Assembly: GCF_042651785.1 (NCBI RefSeq)
Contig: NZ_JBHSEC010000019.1
Location: 186,001 to 250,000, forward strand
Source of the DNA: Chungangia koreensis
GTDB lineage: Bacteria; Bacillota; Bacilli; Bacillales_A; Planococcaceae
Direction: 5' to 3'
DNA length: 64,000 nucleotides
Shown: positions 17,403-26,387 of the stretch, one piece after another
Layout of the letters: each line of letters begins with the position of its first letter
Numbering within the stretch: position 1 is the stretch's first letter
Notes under the pieces: generated by a model
Told to the model about the DNA's origin: nothing
Seen by the model: only the letters and a program-made list of their open reading frames with translations
Databases searched by the model: none
Program-made: the position numbers and the translations under genes

Positions 17403-18473
17403 ATGACGAAAAAAAGACTTACTTGGGTCGATGCTTTAAAAGGCTTCTTGATGATCCTAGTCGTCGTCGGACATTACCCTGGTGACTTAAGTTTTCCATT
17501 AGCCCAATATATATATTGGTTTCATATGCCCGCCTTTTTCCTTCTAAGCGGATTATTCTTTAAACCGGTCTTGGAGAAGGGGCAATTAAAAGGAGCGATT
17601 CATAAGCGGTTCATGCAGCTGCTCGTACCCTATCTCTTCTTTGTACTTCTCATAACCGTCATCCGTTACGGTATGGAGATTGGTTCCGGGAATTTCGATT
17701 TGTCCTGGTACCTACAGGACTTTTGGACACTTATAGTCGGCGGTCGTTTTGCACGCGGTGCCTATGGGGTCATCTGGTTTGTAACGACACTATTCTTCAC
17801 ATATATTATTTTCCTATTCATGACCAGGTATTTGAACCAGACAAAACAGTTTATCTTACTCGCAGTATTTTATATCCTTGCCCAAGCAGAAGGGTATCTT
17901 GCCATGAATATTATTGGCGGTGCACCGGATGAAGCTTCTCAGGTCATTCCGATGTTATGGAATGCGGATGTAGCATTAGTAGCCGTTGTCTATTTTGCAA
18001 TTGGGTATTACTTAAAAGATTTCTGGATGAGCATTTCCTGGAAATGGCTATCCATCGCATTATCTGTTACGGTCGCGGCGTTTTTCTTGGATTATTACGG
18101 GCTCATCGACTATCACTTAAGCTTAAAATTTTTGCGTTATGAACATCCGTTGTTGGATTTAGGGATTCCTGTAGCTATTACGACTGTTTTTGTCGGCTTA
18201 TTCCAACGAGTTGCAGATTGGAAGGCATTTGCATGGTTATCAAAAGTAGAAAATCATTCGATTTCTATCATGTATTTGCATTTACTCGTCAATATCATGA
18301 TTTCAGAGTATATGGAATACGGAATTTTCGGTTACTCACTATTCGGGATTTTGGTTCCAATCATTGCATCTATCGCCATTCGGGATGCAGTACCGTACGG
18401 GAAACTGCTACTTGGCGGATTCCGTCCGCGTAAGCGCCCGAAGGAACATGGAGATCCTATTACACAATCGTGA
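17403..18473 (+). CDS. Membrane acyltransferase, acyltransferase-3 family
   Basis: The 356-residue protein has about ten membrane helices. The N-terminal WVDALKGFLMILVVVGHYPG carries the family Asp and the conserved His of the first helices, and FHMPAFFLLSGLFF is the second signature. Such proteins O-acetylate or O-acylate cell-surface glycans, including peptidoglycan and teichoic or exopolysaccharides; the fucose 4-O-acetylase-like subgroup is similar. No glycan cluster is adjacent, so the substrate is unassigned. GGAGGGG precedes the ATG. The C-terminus is a short basic tail. Confidence 0.75.
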   Translation: MTKKRLTWVDALKGFLMILVVVGHYPGDLSFPLAQYIYWFHMPAFFLLSGLFFKPVLEKGQLKGAIHKRFMQLLVPYLFFVLLITVIRYGMEIGSGNFDLSWYLQDFWTLIVGGRFARGAYGVIWFVTTLFFTYIIFLFMTRYLNQTKQFILLAVFYILAQAEGYLAMNIIGGAPDEASQVIPMLWNADVALVAVVYFAIGYYLKDFWMSISWKWLSIALSVTVAAFFLDYYGLIDYHLSLKFLRYEHPLLDLGIPVAITTVFVGLFQRVADWKAFAWLSKVENHSISIMYLHLLVNIMISEYMEYGIFGYSLFGILVPIIASIAIRDAVPYGKLLLGGFRPRKRPKEHGDPITQS

Positions 18474-18495
18474 TAATTGCGGAAATATAATAAGC

Positions 18496-18529
18496 AGAAA
18501 CAGGGTTCCCGCGAACCCTGTTTCTTTTT
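18496..18529. terminator. Terminator after the acyltransferase gene
   Basis: GAAACAGGGTTC/GAACCCTGTTTC perfect 12-bp stem with CCGC loop and TTTTTG tail. Confidence 0.92.
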
Positions 18530-18565
18530 GTAAGGAAGTATTTTGTAGAGCTACGGGAACTCACA

Positions 18566-20389
18566 TCATGAAACTGACTCTTCCACCATTTTGTAATACG
18601 TCCCTTTGCGTTTGATAAGCTCTTCCTGGCTGCCGGATTCGATCAATTCTCCTTGCTCCATTACGAAGACGATGTCTGCCTTCCTCACCGTATTAAGACG
18701 GTGTGCTATGACGAAGCTTGTTCTGCCTTCCATCAGGCGGTCGAGAGCTTCCTGGATTTTGAGCTCAGTCACGGTGTCGATACTGCTCGTCGCTTCATCC
18801 AGCAATAGTAACACTGGATCCGCTACTAAAGCCCGCGCTATTGATAACAGCTGCTTTTGTCCCTGACTGATTTCTCCGCCATCTGCGTTCAGAATCGTAT
18901 CATATCCTTCCGGGAGCTTCACGATAAAGTCATGAGCATTTGCCCGCTTGGCTGCCTCGACGACTTCTTCATCCGTTGCATCCAGTCGTCCGTAACGGAT
19001 ATTTTCCATCACGGAAACCTCAAACAAGAAAGGATCCTGAAGGACAAACGCCATCTGGCTTCTCAGCGTCTTTCTCGGAAGCTCCTCAATCGGGATTCCG
19101 TCTAAGAGGATCTGTCCTTCATTGGCATCATAGAATCTGGCCAGCAACTGCATGATTGTCGTTTTCCCTGCTCCTGTTGCACCAACTAACGCCGCTGTCT
19201 GCCCTACTCCGACATGGAAGCTGACGTCACGGATCGTGTACTCTTCGTCTGACTGCTCGTAGTTAAAGGAAACTGAGTCGAAAACGACATCTCCTTTCAA
19301 CACGGCTTCCCCATTGTTTTTCGCCTCGTCCTTCTCCCCGTCTTCGTCCATGATCTGGAACACTCGCTCGGCTCCTGCAATAGCCGACAGGATGGTATTG
19401 AACTGATTCGCCAAATCGTTCAGTGGACGAGTGAATTGCCGGGCATACTCAGAAAAAATCACGATCGTACCAATGGAAAGGTCATAATGTAGAGACAACA
19501 ATCCGCCGATCCCTGCTACAACCGCAAAACTTCCGTTATTCATCAAGTTCATGACTTTCGGAATAAAACCTGCATACGTCCAAGCCCAGAAACCGACTCG
19601 TCGAAGGCGTCCACTTCGTTCCTCGAACTCCTCCATCATCCGATCTTCCTGGGAATAGGCTTTTACGATCCGCTGTCCTGAAACGGTTTCTTCAATCATC
19701 CCGTTCAGTTCACCTAATGCCTTTTGCTGTTCTTTGTATAATTTACCTGTCCGCTTTGTAATCCAGCGTATAGCGGTAAACATGATCGGAATCGTTATCA
19801 TGGTAATTAGTGTCAAAAGCGGGCTAAGAATCAGCATAACAATTACTGTACCGGTCAATGTCAATATACTCGAGAACACTTGGATGAATGATGTATTTAA
19901 TGTTGAACTCACGTTTTCCATATCGTTCGTCAACCGGCTCATCAGCTCACCGTGCTGTCGCTTATCAAAGAACGTTACGGGCAGTCTTTGAAGATGGCTG
20001 AACAAACCAGTCCTCATGCGATAAATCGTTTGTTGAGCAATTCCGACCATCCAGAAGTTCTGGAAGTAGGTTGCAATCGATAATCCAGCGTATATCGCTA
20101 TTAGCCAAAGTACCGTAGTCCCCATTCCCCCGAAGTCCTTTGGCACCACATGCACATCAATAATCTTGCCGATCATGTAAGGACCTAGTAGAGTTAGGAC
20201 GGAACTGATGAACACTAAAATCAGAACTGTAATGAGCAGAGCCCGCTGTTCATCGACGAGTTTCCAAATTCGGAGAAGTACCGACTGCCAATCCCGTGCC
20301 CGTTCTTTCTTCTGCTCATCCTTGCCGTTCAAGTCTTCTTTTTTTAATACAGGTTCATATCCAAATGGTTTACGAATTGCGCGAAGCAT
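18566..20389 (-). CDS. ABC exporter half-transporter, consensus ATP-site subunit
   Basis: A 607-residue type IV ABC exporter: a charged N-terminal extension, six membrane helices (about residues 50-335) and a nucleotide-binding domain with Walker A GATGAGKTT, Walker B LLLLDEATSSID with the catalytic Glu, and H-loop FVIAHRLNTV. Its own signature is ISQGQ, which departs from LSGGQ. The partner gene overlaps upstream by 20 bases and has the reverse pattern, so the two form a heterodimer with one active site, as in BmrCD, TM287/288 and YfiBC. The substrate may be a drug or lipid. AGGAGGTGGACCGAC precedes the ATG. Confidence 0.88.
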   Translation of the reverse strand: MLRAIRKPFGYEPVLKKEDLNGKDEQKKERARDWQSVLLRIWKLVDEQRALLITVLILVFISSVLTLLGPYMIGKIIDVHVVPKDFGGMGTTVLWLIAIYAGLSIATYFQNFWMVGIAQQTIYRMRTGLFSHLQRLPVTFFDKRQHGELMSRLTNDMENVSSTLNTSFIQVFSSILTLTGTVIVMLILSPLLTLITMITIPIMFTAIRWITKRTGKLYKEQQKALGELNGMIEETVSGQRIVKAYSQEDRMMEEFEERSGRLRRVGFWAWTYAGFIPKVMNLMNNGSFAVVAGIGGLLSLHYDLSIGTIVIFSEYARQFTRPLNDLANQFNTILSAIAGAERVFQIMDEDGEKDEAKNNGEAVLKGDVVFDSVSFNYEQSDEEYTIRDVSFHVGVGQTAALVGATGAGKTTIMQLLARFYDANEGQILLDGIPIEELPRKTLRSQMAFVLQDPFLFEVSVMENIRYGRLDATDEEVVEAAKRANAHDFIVKLPEGYDTILNADGGEISQGQKQLLSIARALVADPVLLLLDEATSSIDTVTELKIQEALDRLMEGRTSFVIAHRLNTVRKADIVFVMEQGELIESGSQEELIKRKGTYYKMVEESVS

Positions 20390-22106
20390 GTCGGTCCACC
20401 TCCTCTTCGTTCTGCGATTCGGCGATCTGACGGTAAAGTTCAGAACCCTTCAACAGTGTCTCATGAGTTCCATAGGCGGAAACATGACCGTCCTGAAGCA
20501 ACAGAATCCGGTCTGCTTCCTTGGCAGTCCTTATTTTCTGTGTAACTACAAGCATCGTCGATTCCTCGTCACCTAATGCATCCCATAACGCAGCTTCGGT
20601 TTTCACGTCAAGCGCACTCGTACTGTCATCTAATAATAAGATCGCTGGTTTTCGTACCAGTGCCCGCGCGATGGAGAGCCGCTGTTTTTGTCCCCCTGAT
20701 AGGTTGACGCCTTTCTGGCCGACTCTTGTCTCATAACCTTTCGGGAAGTTCATAATGGAGTGGTGAATCTGCGCTTTTTTCGCTGATTCAATTAACTCTT
20801 CCTCCGTAGCGTCCTTCTTCCCCCAAGCCAAGTTATTTAAAATCGTTCCCGTAAAGAGGACTGATTGTTGTGGAACCAAACCAATCTTTTCACGCAATTG
20901 CTTAAGCGGCCATTCCTTTACATCCTTGCCATCCACTAAAACCCTTCCCTCGACCGCTTCAAAGAATCGGGGGATCAGGTTAAGCAGCGTTGACTTCCCT
21001 GATCCGGTTGCTCCCATGATCGCGAGCTTCTCTCCGGGCTTCAGACGGAAGGAAATGTCCTTAAGTACATGAGCTTCTGTATTCGGATACGTGAAAGAAA
21101 CTTGTTCGAACTCTATTTCGCCTGTTCCATGATCTGATAAATTTCGGTTCCACGTATCTTCTATTCCTTTAGCCTTCAAAACCTCTTCCATCCGCTCTGC
21201 AGAAGCCTTGGAACGGGAGAATGCCATGATGATAAACGCAAACATGGAAAATGAACCCGTCATACGCATAGCATAGTTGACAATTGCGACAAGCTCACCC
21301 ACTTGAGCATTACCTGTTTCTATTTGTCCTGCACCAAACCAAAGTACAACTAACAGACTGACGTTGAGCACGAACAGTAGGATCGGCAGAATGGTTTCCA
21401 TCAAACGCATTGCAGAAACTGTATCAACCTTTAAATTACCTGCAATTTTTCCAAATCGCTTCGACTCATATGTACCACGCAAATAAGCCTTCACGAGCCG
21501 TACTGCTTGAAGATTTTCCTGAATGACCCGGTTCAATCGGTCAAGTCTTGCCTGAACTGTAGAGAAGGAGTTGATACCCTTTTTTACCGTAAAGTAAAGA
21601 AAGATAAGCAAGAACGGTGCACCGACTGTAAGCCAGATCGCAAGCTTCGCATTGACGATAAATGACATGATGATACTTCCGAATACTAATAACGGAGCTC
21701 GCATCATGATACGCAAACACATATATACTGTTTGTTGAACAACTGTTATGTCGCTTGTCATCCGTGTAATTAAGCCTGCAGTCGGGAACTTCGTAAAGGT
21801 TTCCATTGTGAAAGACTGCACTTTACGGAATAATGCTTGCCGCAGATCAAAGGAGAAACTATGAGCGACATGGGAAGCGAAGTATGAATTAATCACACCT
21901 GACAAAAATGCAAAGATGGCAAGTGCCATCATGACACAGCCCCATACTATTACAACTTGTTGGTTTTGCTGCATGATCCCTTCATCAATGATTTTTGCTA
22001 TGAGAAGCGGCTGGATTAATTCAACCGCCAGTTCCGTCAGCATGAAGAAAAACGCGATAATGAATGCCCATTTATATGGCTTGATAAATGAAAAGACTGT
22101 CTTCAT
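20370..22106 (-). CDS. ABC exporter half-transporter, degenerate ATP-site subunit
   Basis: A 578-residue partner of the following exporter gene with six membrane helices (about residues 10-300) and a nucleotide-binding domain. Walker A is GATGSGKST and the signature is canonical (NLSGGQ), but Walker B reads LLLDDSTSALD with Asp in place of the catalytic Glu, and the H-loop reads VTQKIRTA with Gln in place of His. These substitutions mark the degenerate subunit of heterodimeric exporters. First gene of the two-gene operon; the start is ATG after AGGGGGC. The leader upstream contains a long hairpin (22174-22240). Confidence 0.88.
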   Translation of the reverse strand: MKTVFSFIKPYKWAFIIAFFFMLTELAVELIQPLLIAKIIDEGIMQQNQQVVIVWGCVMMALAIFAFLSGVINSYFASHVAHSFSFDLRQALFRKVQSFTMETFTKFPTAGLITRMTSDITVVQQTVYMCLRIMMRAPLLVFGSIIMSFIVNAKLAIWLTVGAPFLLIFLYFTVKKGINSFSTVQARLDRLNRVIQENLQAVRLVKAYLRGTYESKRFGKIAGNLKVDTVSAMRLMETILPILLFVLNVSLLVVLWFGAGQIETGNAQVGELVAIVNYAMRMTGSFSMFAFIIMAFSRSKASAERMEEVLKAKGIEDTWNRNLSDHGTGEIEFEQVSFTYPNTEAHVLKDISFRLKPGEKLAIMGATGSGKSTLLNLIPRFFEAVEGRVLVDGKDVKEWPLKQLREKIGLVPQQSVLFTGTILNNLAWGKKDATEEELIESAKKAQIHHSIMNFPKGYETRVGQKGVNLSGGQKQRLSIARALVRKPAILLLDDSTSALDVKTEAALWDALGDEESTMLVVTQKIRTAKEADRILLLQDGHVSAYGTHETLLKGSELYRQIAESQNEEEVDRHASRNS

Positions 22107-22173
22107 CTTAGATGCCCCCTACAAATCTTTCGTAATCCGAACCTTCTCTGATAGTTCACTATTATTACACATT

Positions 22174-22240
22174 CAGAAGAAAAGCGGTATCCGTTTGAAA
22201 CAGAATTGTGGAAATTTTTTGTTTCCAACGGAGGAATACC
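22174..22240. other. Long imperfect hairpin in the leader of the ABC exporter operon
   Basis: CGGTAT, CCGTT and GAAACA on one side pair with TGTTTC, AACGG and ATACCG on the other, with a 4-base bulge, around an AT-rich loop. On the minus strand the 3' arm is followed by CTTTTC, so it may be a weak terminator or a leader structure upstream of the exporter genes. A 27-codon reading frame runs through it but lacks a ribosome binding site. Confidence 0.4.
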
Positions 22241-22252
22241 GTTTCCACCAAT

Positions 22253-22290
22253 ATAAAAAGCCCGCCCTCATTAGGCGGACTAAATTTTTT
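22253..22290 (-). terminator. Terminator after the EamA transporter gene
   Basis: On the minus strand AGTCCGCC pairs with GGCGGGCT (one G-U pair), followed by TTTTTAT. Confidence 0.8.
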
Positions 22291-22306
22291 ACAAATCAAC
22301 TAAGAG

Positions 22307-23257
22307 TTATTTTTGTAAGGAAGAGTCAACTCTGACCTCCGTTGAATCTTCTTCGATAACTTTCTCCTTTTCCCCTCCAGCAATCGACAAATAGGTCACA
22401 CCAATAAGCATAATCAGGGAGCCTGCCAATTGCCATCCTCCCAATAATTGTCCCAGCCAGACGACGGAAATGATCATCGCTGTCAAGGGCTCGATACTCG
22501 ACAAAATACTCGTTTCCACTGGCGTAATATATTTCATACTGCTTAAGAATAGAACGAAAGCGAGTGTGCCACACAGGATAATTAGGCAGAAAATCAGAAT
22601 ATCCAGACCCGTGCCGAACGCTTGGAATTCTTCTTTCCAATTGTATGGCCGGACCACTCCCATAAATAACCCGCCTATAACCATTCCCCACGCCACCACT
22701 TGGAGCACTCCCCATTCTGCCATCAGGGTTCCAGGGTAAAGCGTATAAAAGGCAAAGGTAAATCCGATGGCCATTCCCCAAACGACTGCTTCAGGACTCA
22801 CAGCGAGCTGAGACAACACTCCATTCGTCAGTAATAGGAATAATCCGATTAGCGTAACACCAATTCCAAGAACTTGGACGACCGGCGGCCATTTTCTTTT
22901 GGCCAGTGAAACATAGAGGATAATGAAGATTGGCGCAAAGAACTGAAAGAGAGTCGCAATCACCGCATTACTAACTTCGATGGAAGCCACAAACGTAAAT
23001 TGAACGCCCAACATCCCGACAATTGAGAAGATCAGAAGACGTTTTGACCAAAAAGGCTGCTTCCAAATGGCCATTACTCTTTTCCCAGTGATTTTTAAAA
23101 ATAGTAATAATAACAGTCCGGCAAATAATAGTCGTATAGTAATGAAAAACGGGACAGGAATGGATATTTCCTCCAGCAACCATTCCATCATAGGACCTGT
23201 GGCCCCCCAAAGCATAGAACCAACTACAATCATCACAATCCCTTTCACCCGTTTCAT
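22307..23257 (-). CDS. EamA/DMT-family transporter
   Basis: A 316-residue protein with ten membrane helices in two EamA repeats (about residues 5-140 and 152-290). The first repeat shows GSMLWGATGPMMEWL and FFITIRLLFAGLLLL; the second ends SILSSIEPLTAMIISVVWLGQ, the characteristic EamA pattern. Members export amino acids or metabolites or have unknown substrates. The C-terminal 25 residues are charged and cytosolic. AGGAGGTGCTGGA precedes the ATG. Single gene with its own terminator. Confidence 0.85.
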   Translation of the reverse strand: MKRVKGIVMIVVGSMLWGATGPMMEWLLEEISIPVPFFITIRLLFAGLLLLLFLKITGKRVMAIWKQPFWSKRLLIFSIVGMLGVQFTFVASIEVSNAVIATLFQFFAPIFIILYVSLAKRKWPPVVQVLGIGVTLIGLFLLLTNGVLSQLAVSPEAVVWGMAIGFTFAFYTLYPGTLMAEWGVLQVVAWGMVIGGLFMGVVRPYNWKEEFQAFGTGLDILIFCLIILCGTLAFVLFLSSMKYITPVETSILSSIEPLTAMIISVVWLGQLLGGWQLAGSLIMLIGVTYLSIAGGEKEKVIEEDSTEVRVDSSLQK

Positions 23258-23442
23258 TCCAGCACCTCCTACACATATACAAAGTATTATCCTATACTGT
23301 AGGCAGAAATTTCTATAAAACTCTCATATTTAATTGACAAATAGGGAAAAGAACTGAAACAGTGAAAAGGAAGGATGAAGTTTGAGAGAGTCTTCTCTAT
23401 AATGAAACTAAACTTAAAAAGATAAATGGGGTTTGATATCGA

Positions 23443-25470
23443 ATGGACGAATTAAACCGATTATTGGAATCATGTAATTTTACAATGAAATATATACCTC
23501 TTCCACTCGTCGTTACAGATAAAAATGGTTCAGTGCTCTTTTGGAGCCGTCAAGCAGAAAAAGCGTTTGGGCATCGTTCCGAGGATATCGTCGGTCAACC
23601 TATTCCCATCCAATGGGATGAGTACAGCGGTACATTGAAAATCACTTGGGAAAAAGTGCTTCACAGTGTAGATCCAATCCGTTTCAACCAAACTTCCATC
23701 CCTCTAAAAGACGGGACAGTGAAACAGTTCGATCTTATATTGAAGTCTTTTACTATTGAAAATGAACGGTGTGTCATTATCTTACTCGAATCGGCTGAGA
23801 AGACTGGAACTCCGGTATCAAGCAACGATGAGCTTTCAAGTCTGACCAAAGGATTGGAACAGCAATTCATGATGGTCTATTTAGATTTAGACGGTCTCAT
23901 TACATATGCTAATGATTCATTCCTTCAACTAAGCAAATGGACTCCGAAAAGAATCGTAGGGAAAAGTTTCTGGCAGTTGTTTCCGGAAGATGAGGGATCA
24001 CGTGATACCGCCGATAAAATTTGGAATGTCTTAAGATCGGGTAAAACATGGAATGGCATCATTGAAAAAGCAAAGCGAAAGAGCGGAACATATTGGGCAG
24101 AACTTACGGCGATTCCCATTCGGTCCTCATCTGGAGAAAGCTTATATTATATCTTGCTGGAGCAGGATATTACTGAAAAAATGACACTTCAACAAAACTT
24201 GGAGGAAATCGCATTCGTTGATCCGATCACAGGATTGATGAATAGTCATCATCTCGAAAAGATTGTAGATGAAATGATTGATGAGCAGCGTCACTTTTCA
24301 TTTGTGTACCTGTCCATTGACCAGTTTTACACCCTCAAAGATCTCAAGGAAGAAGACTTGGAAAAAGAGCTTTTAGTAGAGTTCAAAAAGCGTCTCAAAA
24401 TGTTCTTCCAAGATAGTGTCATTGCGAAAGTAAACGTCAATGAATTTGTCATCATTACTCCACTTGGCGATTGGTTTGTTCAAGGGTTCCTAAGTTTCCT
24501 GAAACAACATCCGATCTATTTGGACAATGTAGCCCTTCCGATTACAGTCAGTGGAAGTATTTCTAAATTTCCGGATGATCAAAACAGCTTTATCCACCTG
24601 ATGAAAGCTTCCCATTCAATCGTCCGACAGGTACAGTCAAATGGAGGAGGAGCCATTGCATCCTTATCCAAATCTTCTCATGAATCTTTAAATCGGAAGA
24701 TTATGATTGAGAAACAATTGATGAAAGCATTGGATCGAAAGGATTTACAGGTTGTCTATCAACCGCAGGTCGATTTGAATACGAATCGCATCGTTTCGGT
24801 CGAGGCTTTTGTGCGTTGGCAAGATGAGGTGTTAGGGGTTGTTAGTCCGGAAGAATTGATTCCCGTTGCGGAAGAGAGCGGATTGATCCAAGACATCGGG
24901 GCTTTCATGCTGGAACAATCTTGCCAACAGGCAGCCGCTTGGGCGAAGCTGGGCTACGATTTAAAAGTGAGCATCAATTCTTCTGTTCGTGAATTCCGTA
25001 ATCCGAACATGGTGAAAACGGTAATGGAAACTTTAGATAAATCCAAATGCAAAGCCAACAAGCTAAAGATTGAAATCACCGAAAAGTTTGCGCTGGAAGC
25101 TGAAGCCGAGCAATCCATAACAAAACAAATGAACCAACTGAAGAAATTAGGGATTGAATTTGTTCTTGATGACTTTGGTACGGGCTATGCTTCGTTCCGT
25201 TACATGCAGTTACTCCCGATCACAGAAGTCAAAATCGATCAAACTTATATCCAATCTTTGACGGGCCAAGTAAAAGTGAAACAGTTAGTCGATGGCATGA
25301 TCCAGTTTGGCAAATCTATGAATATGCGCATGCTGGCAGAGGGCGTGGAAACAGAGGAACAATACGATATGCTTAAGGGGATGGGCTGTGATGTCATCCA
25401 GGGTTATTTAATCAGCAAGCCGATGCTTGCCGAAGAGTTGGAAAAATTGCTTATTACTCATAATAAATAA
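23443..25470 (+). CDS. PAS-PAS-GGDEF(degenerate)-EAL cyclic-di-GMP protein
   Basis: A 675-residue cytosolic protein. Two PAS domains (about residues 12-110 and 140-245) precede a GGDEF-like domain (about 250-410) in which the active-site loop reads VNVNEFVII in place of GGDEF, so diguanylate cyclase activity is unlikely. The EAL domain (about 425-670) reads EAFVRW at the motif but keeps the metal and catalytic residues: SINSS, EITEK, DDFGTGYASF, VKIDQTYI, AEGVETEEQ and VIQGYLISKP. It should hydrolyse cyclic-di-GMP under control of the PAS sensors. No transmembrane segment is seen. TATAAT at 23398-23403 is a candidate -10. No other c-di-GMP gene is in the window. Confidence 0.85.
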   Translation: MDELNRLLESCNFTMKYIPLPLVVTDKNGSVLFWSRQAEKAFGHRSEDIVGQPIPIQWDEYSGTLKITWEKVLHSVDPIRFNQTSIPLKDGTVKQFDLILKSFTIENERCVIILLESAEKTGTPVSSNDELSSLTKGLEQQFMMVYLDLDGLITYANDSFLQLSKWTPKRIVGKSFWQLFPEDEGSRDTADKIWNVLRSGKTWNGIIEKAKRKSGTYWAELTAIPIRSSSGESLYYILLEQDITEKMTLQQNLEEIAFVDPITGLMNSHHLEKIVDEMIDEQRHFSFVYLSIDQFYTLKDLKEEDLEKELLVEFKKRLKMFFQDSVIAKVNVNEFVIITPLGDWFVQGFLSFLKQHPIYLDNVALPITVSGSISKFPDDQNSFIHLMKASHSIVRQVQSNGGGAIASLSKSSHESLNRKIMIEKQLMKALDRKDLQVVYQPQVDLNTNRIVSVEAFVRWQDEVLGVVSPEELIPVAEESGLIQDIGAFMLEQSCQQAAAWAKLGYDLKVSINSSVREFRNPNMVKTVMETLDKSKCKANKLKIEITEKFALEAEAEQSITKQMNQLKKLGIEFVLDDFGTGYASFRYMQLLPITEVKIDQTYIQSLTGQVKVKQLVDGMIQFGKSMNMRMLAEGVETEEQYDMLKGMGCDVIQGYLISKPMLAEELEKLLITHNK

Positions 25471-25507
25471 AGTATTCATGAATAAAAAACACTACAGCAC
25501 ACACTTC

Positions 25508-25540
25508 AGGCGGTCGACTTCTTCTATGGTGTCGCCGCCT
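25508..25540. other. Small GC-rich hairpin downstream of the EAL gene
   Basis: AGGCGG-CGAC pairs with GTCGCCGCCT with one bulged T and a 12-base loop. No T-run follows, so it is not a normal terminator. The stretch from here to 25660 is otherwise AT-rich with nothing recognisable. Confidence 0.4.
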
Positions 25541-25665
25541 TCCGCTTCATTCCTCTACTAATATTCAAAAATAAACACAAGTTGAATTAGATAGTAGTAT
25601 CTTTTCAATCCATGCAATAAAGCGAGCTACCTATTTCGTTCTAAATTTTAAGAGTATAAACCAAA

Positions 25666-25838
25666 GCAGTGCCTGCCACGTAGACTCCTGTGGGAATAGC
25701 TTGAGCTGAAGACCCCGCAGGAACGTCAGTGACGTTAGTTATTGAACAAAGGCTAAGTGCGCCGCGTCCTGCGGCAACGCCTTTGTGACCAACTTCCTGT
25801 TGGCCTAAGCCCACGGAAAGCGAAGTGGCAGGCACTGC
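25666..25838. repeat. 173-bp nested-hairpin intergenic element
   Basis: A perfect 14-bp terminal inverted repeat (GCAGTGCCTGCCAC at 25666-25679, its complement at 25825-25838) encloses at least four internal hairpins: TCCTG.GGG/CCCCGCAGGA, ACGTCA/TGACGT, ACAAAGGC/GCCTTTGT with GCCGC/GCGGC inside, and CCAAC/GTTGG. The inner phrases GACTCCTG.GGGAATAGC and GAAGACCCCGCAGGA are ones I recall from dispersed intergenic repeats in Bacillus and Sporosarcina relatives. It has no transposase and does not code. It could be a MITE-like or REP-like element, or a structured RNA. Confidence 0.7.
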
Positions 25839-25887
25839 TGACTGTTTTATACATCTTTATTCATTAGAGAATGAATTTGTCTACAGT

Positions 25888-25919
25888 CTGAAATCTGCCG
25901 GCAGAGGCAGATTTTTTTA
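25888..25919 (-). terminator. Terminator after the ThrE-type exporter genes
   Basis: AAATCTGCC/GGCAGATTT stem with GGCAGA loop; T-rich on both sides, so it may work in both directions. Confidence 0.85.
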
Positions 25920-26375
25920 TTGTGATAATTTGGTTCTTCTACTTTTGATTGTCCGGATAATTGACTGGAAAATAACTTCTCCAAATACCAGTCCCATCGC
26001 TATGGCCCCAGAGATCATCATTGTTTTAGAGCCGTACGCAATCCCCAGCAAATAGTCGCCCTCTACAAACTTCCTCATCGTATTGTATGCCATTCCTCCT
26101 GGAACAAGGGGAATAATTCCAGCAACACTAAAGATAATCATCGGCATTCTAAATCGCTTTGCCTGCCAATGCGCAACTAATGAAACGGCAAAACTGCCTG
26201 CAAAAGAAGCTATGACTACGTCTATATGTTCAAAGGACGTGAGTAAGTAGTAAACAAGCCAGCCTGTAGCTCCGACCAGCCCACAGTGGAAGAGCGTCCC
26301 TCTGGGTGAATTGAAAATGACACCGAAGGCAGCGGCGGCTAAAAAGCTAAGTATTCCTTGAATGATCCAATCCAT
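25917..26375 (-). CDS. Threonine/serine exporter family, small (ThrE_2/YjjB-like) subunit
   Basis: The 152-residue protein has about four or five membrane helices and the YjjB-like features VISFLAAAAFGVIFNSPRG-type first helix and IIPLVPGGMAYNTM. In the split form of the ThrE family it forms a complex with the larger YjjP-like subunit, encoded 12 bases upstream. YjjPB exports succinate in E. coli, while ThrE of Corynebacterium exports threonine and serine, so the substrate here is open. It is the second gene of a two-gene operon. Confidence 0.85.
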   Translation of the reverse strand: MDWIIQGILSFLAAAAFGVIFNSPRGTLFHCGLVGATGWLVYYLLTSFEHIDVVIASFAGSFAVSLVAHWQAKRFRMPMIIFSVAGIIPLVPGGMAYNTMRKFVEGDYLLGIAYGSKTMMISGAIAMGLVFGEVIFQSIIRTIKSRRTKLSQ

Positions 26376-26387
26376 TTCAGGGACCTC

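Noticed and set aside
25641..25835. A minus-strand reading frame of about 64 codons in the nested-hairpin element
   Set aside because: It is fully explained by the palindromic element and has no ribosome binding site.
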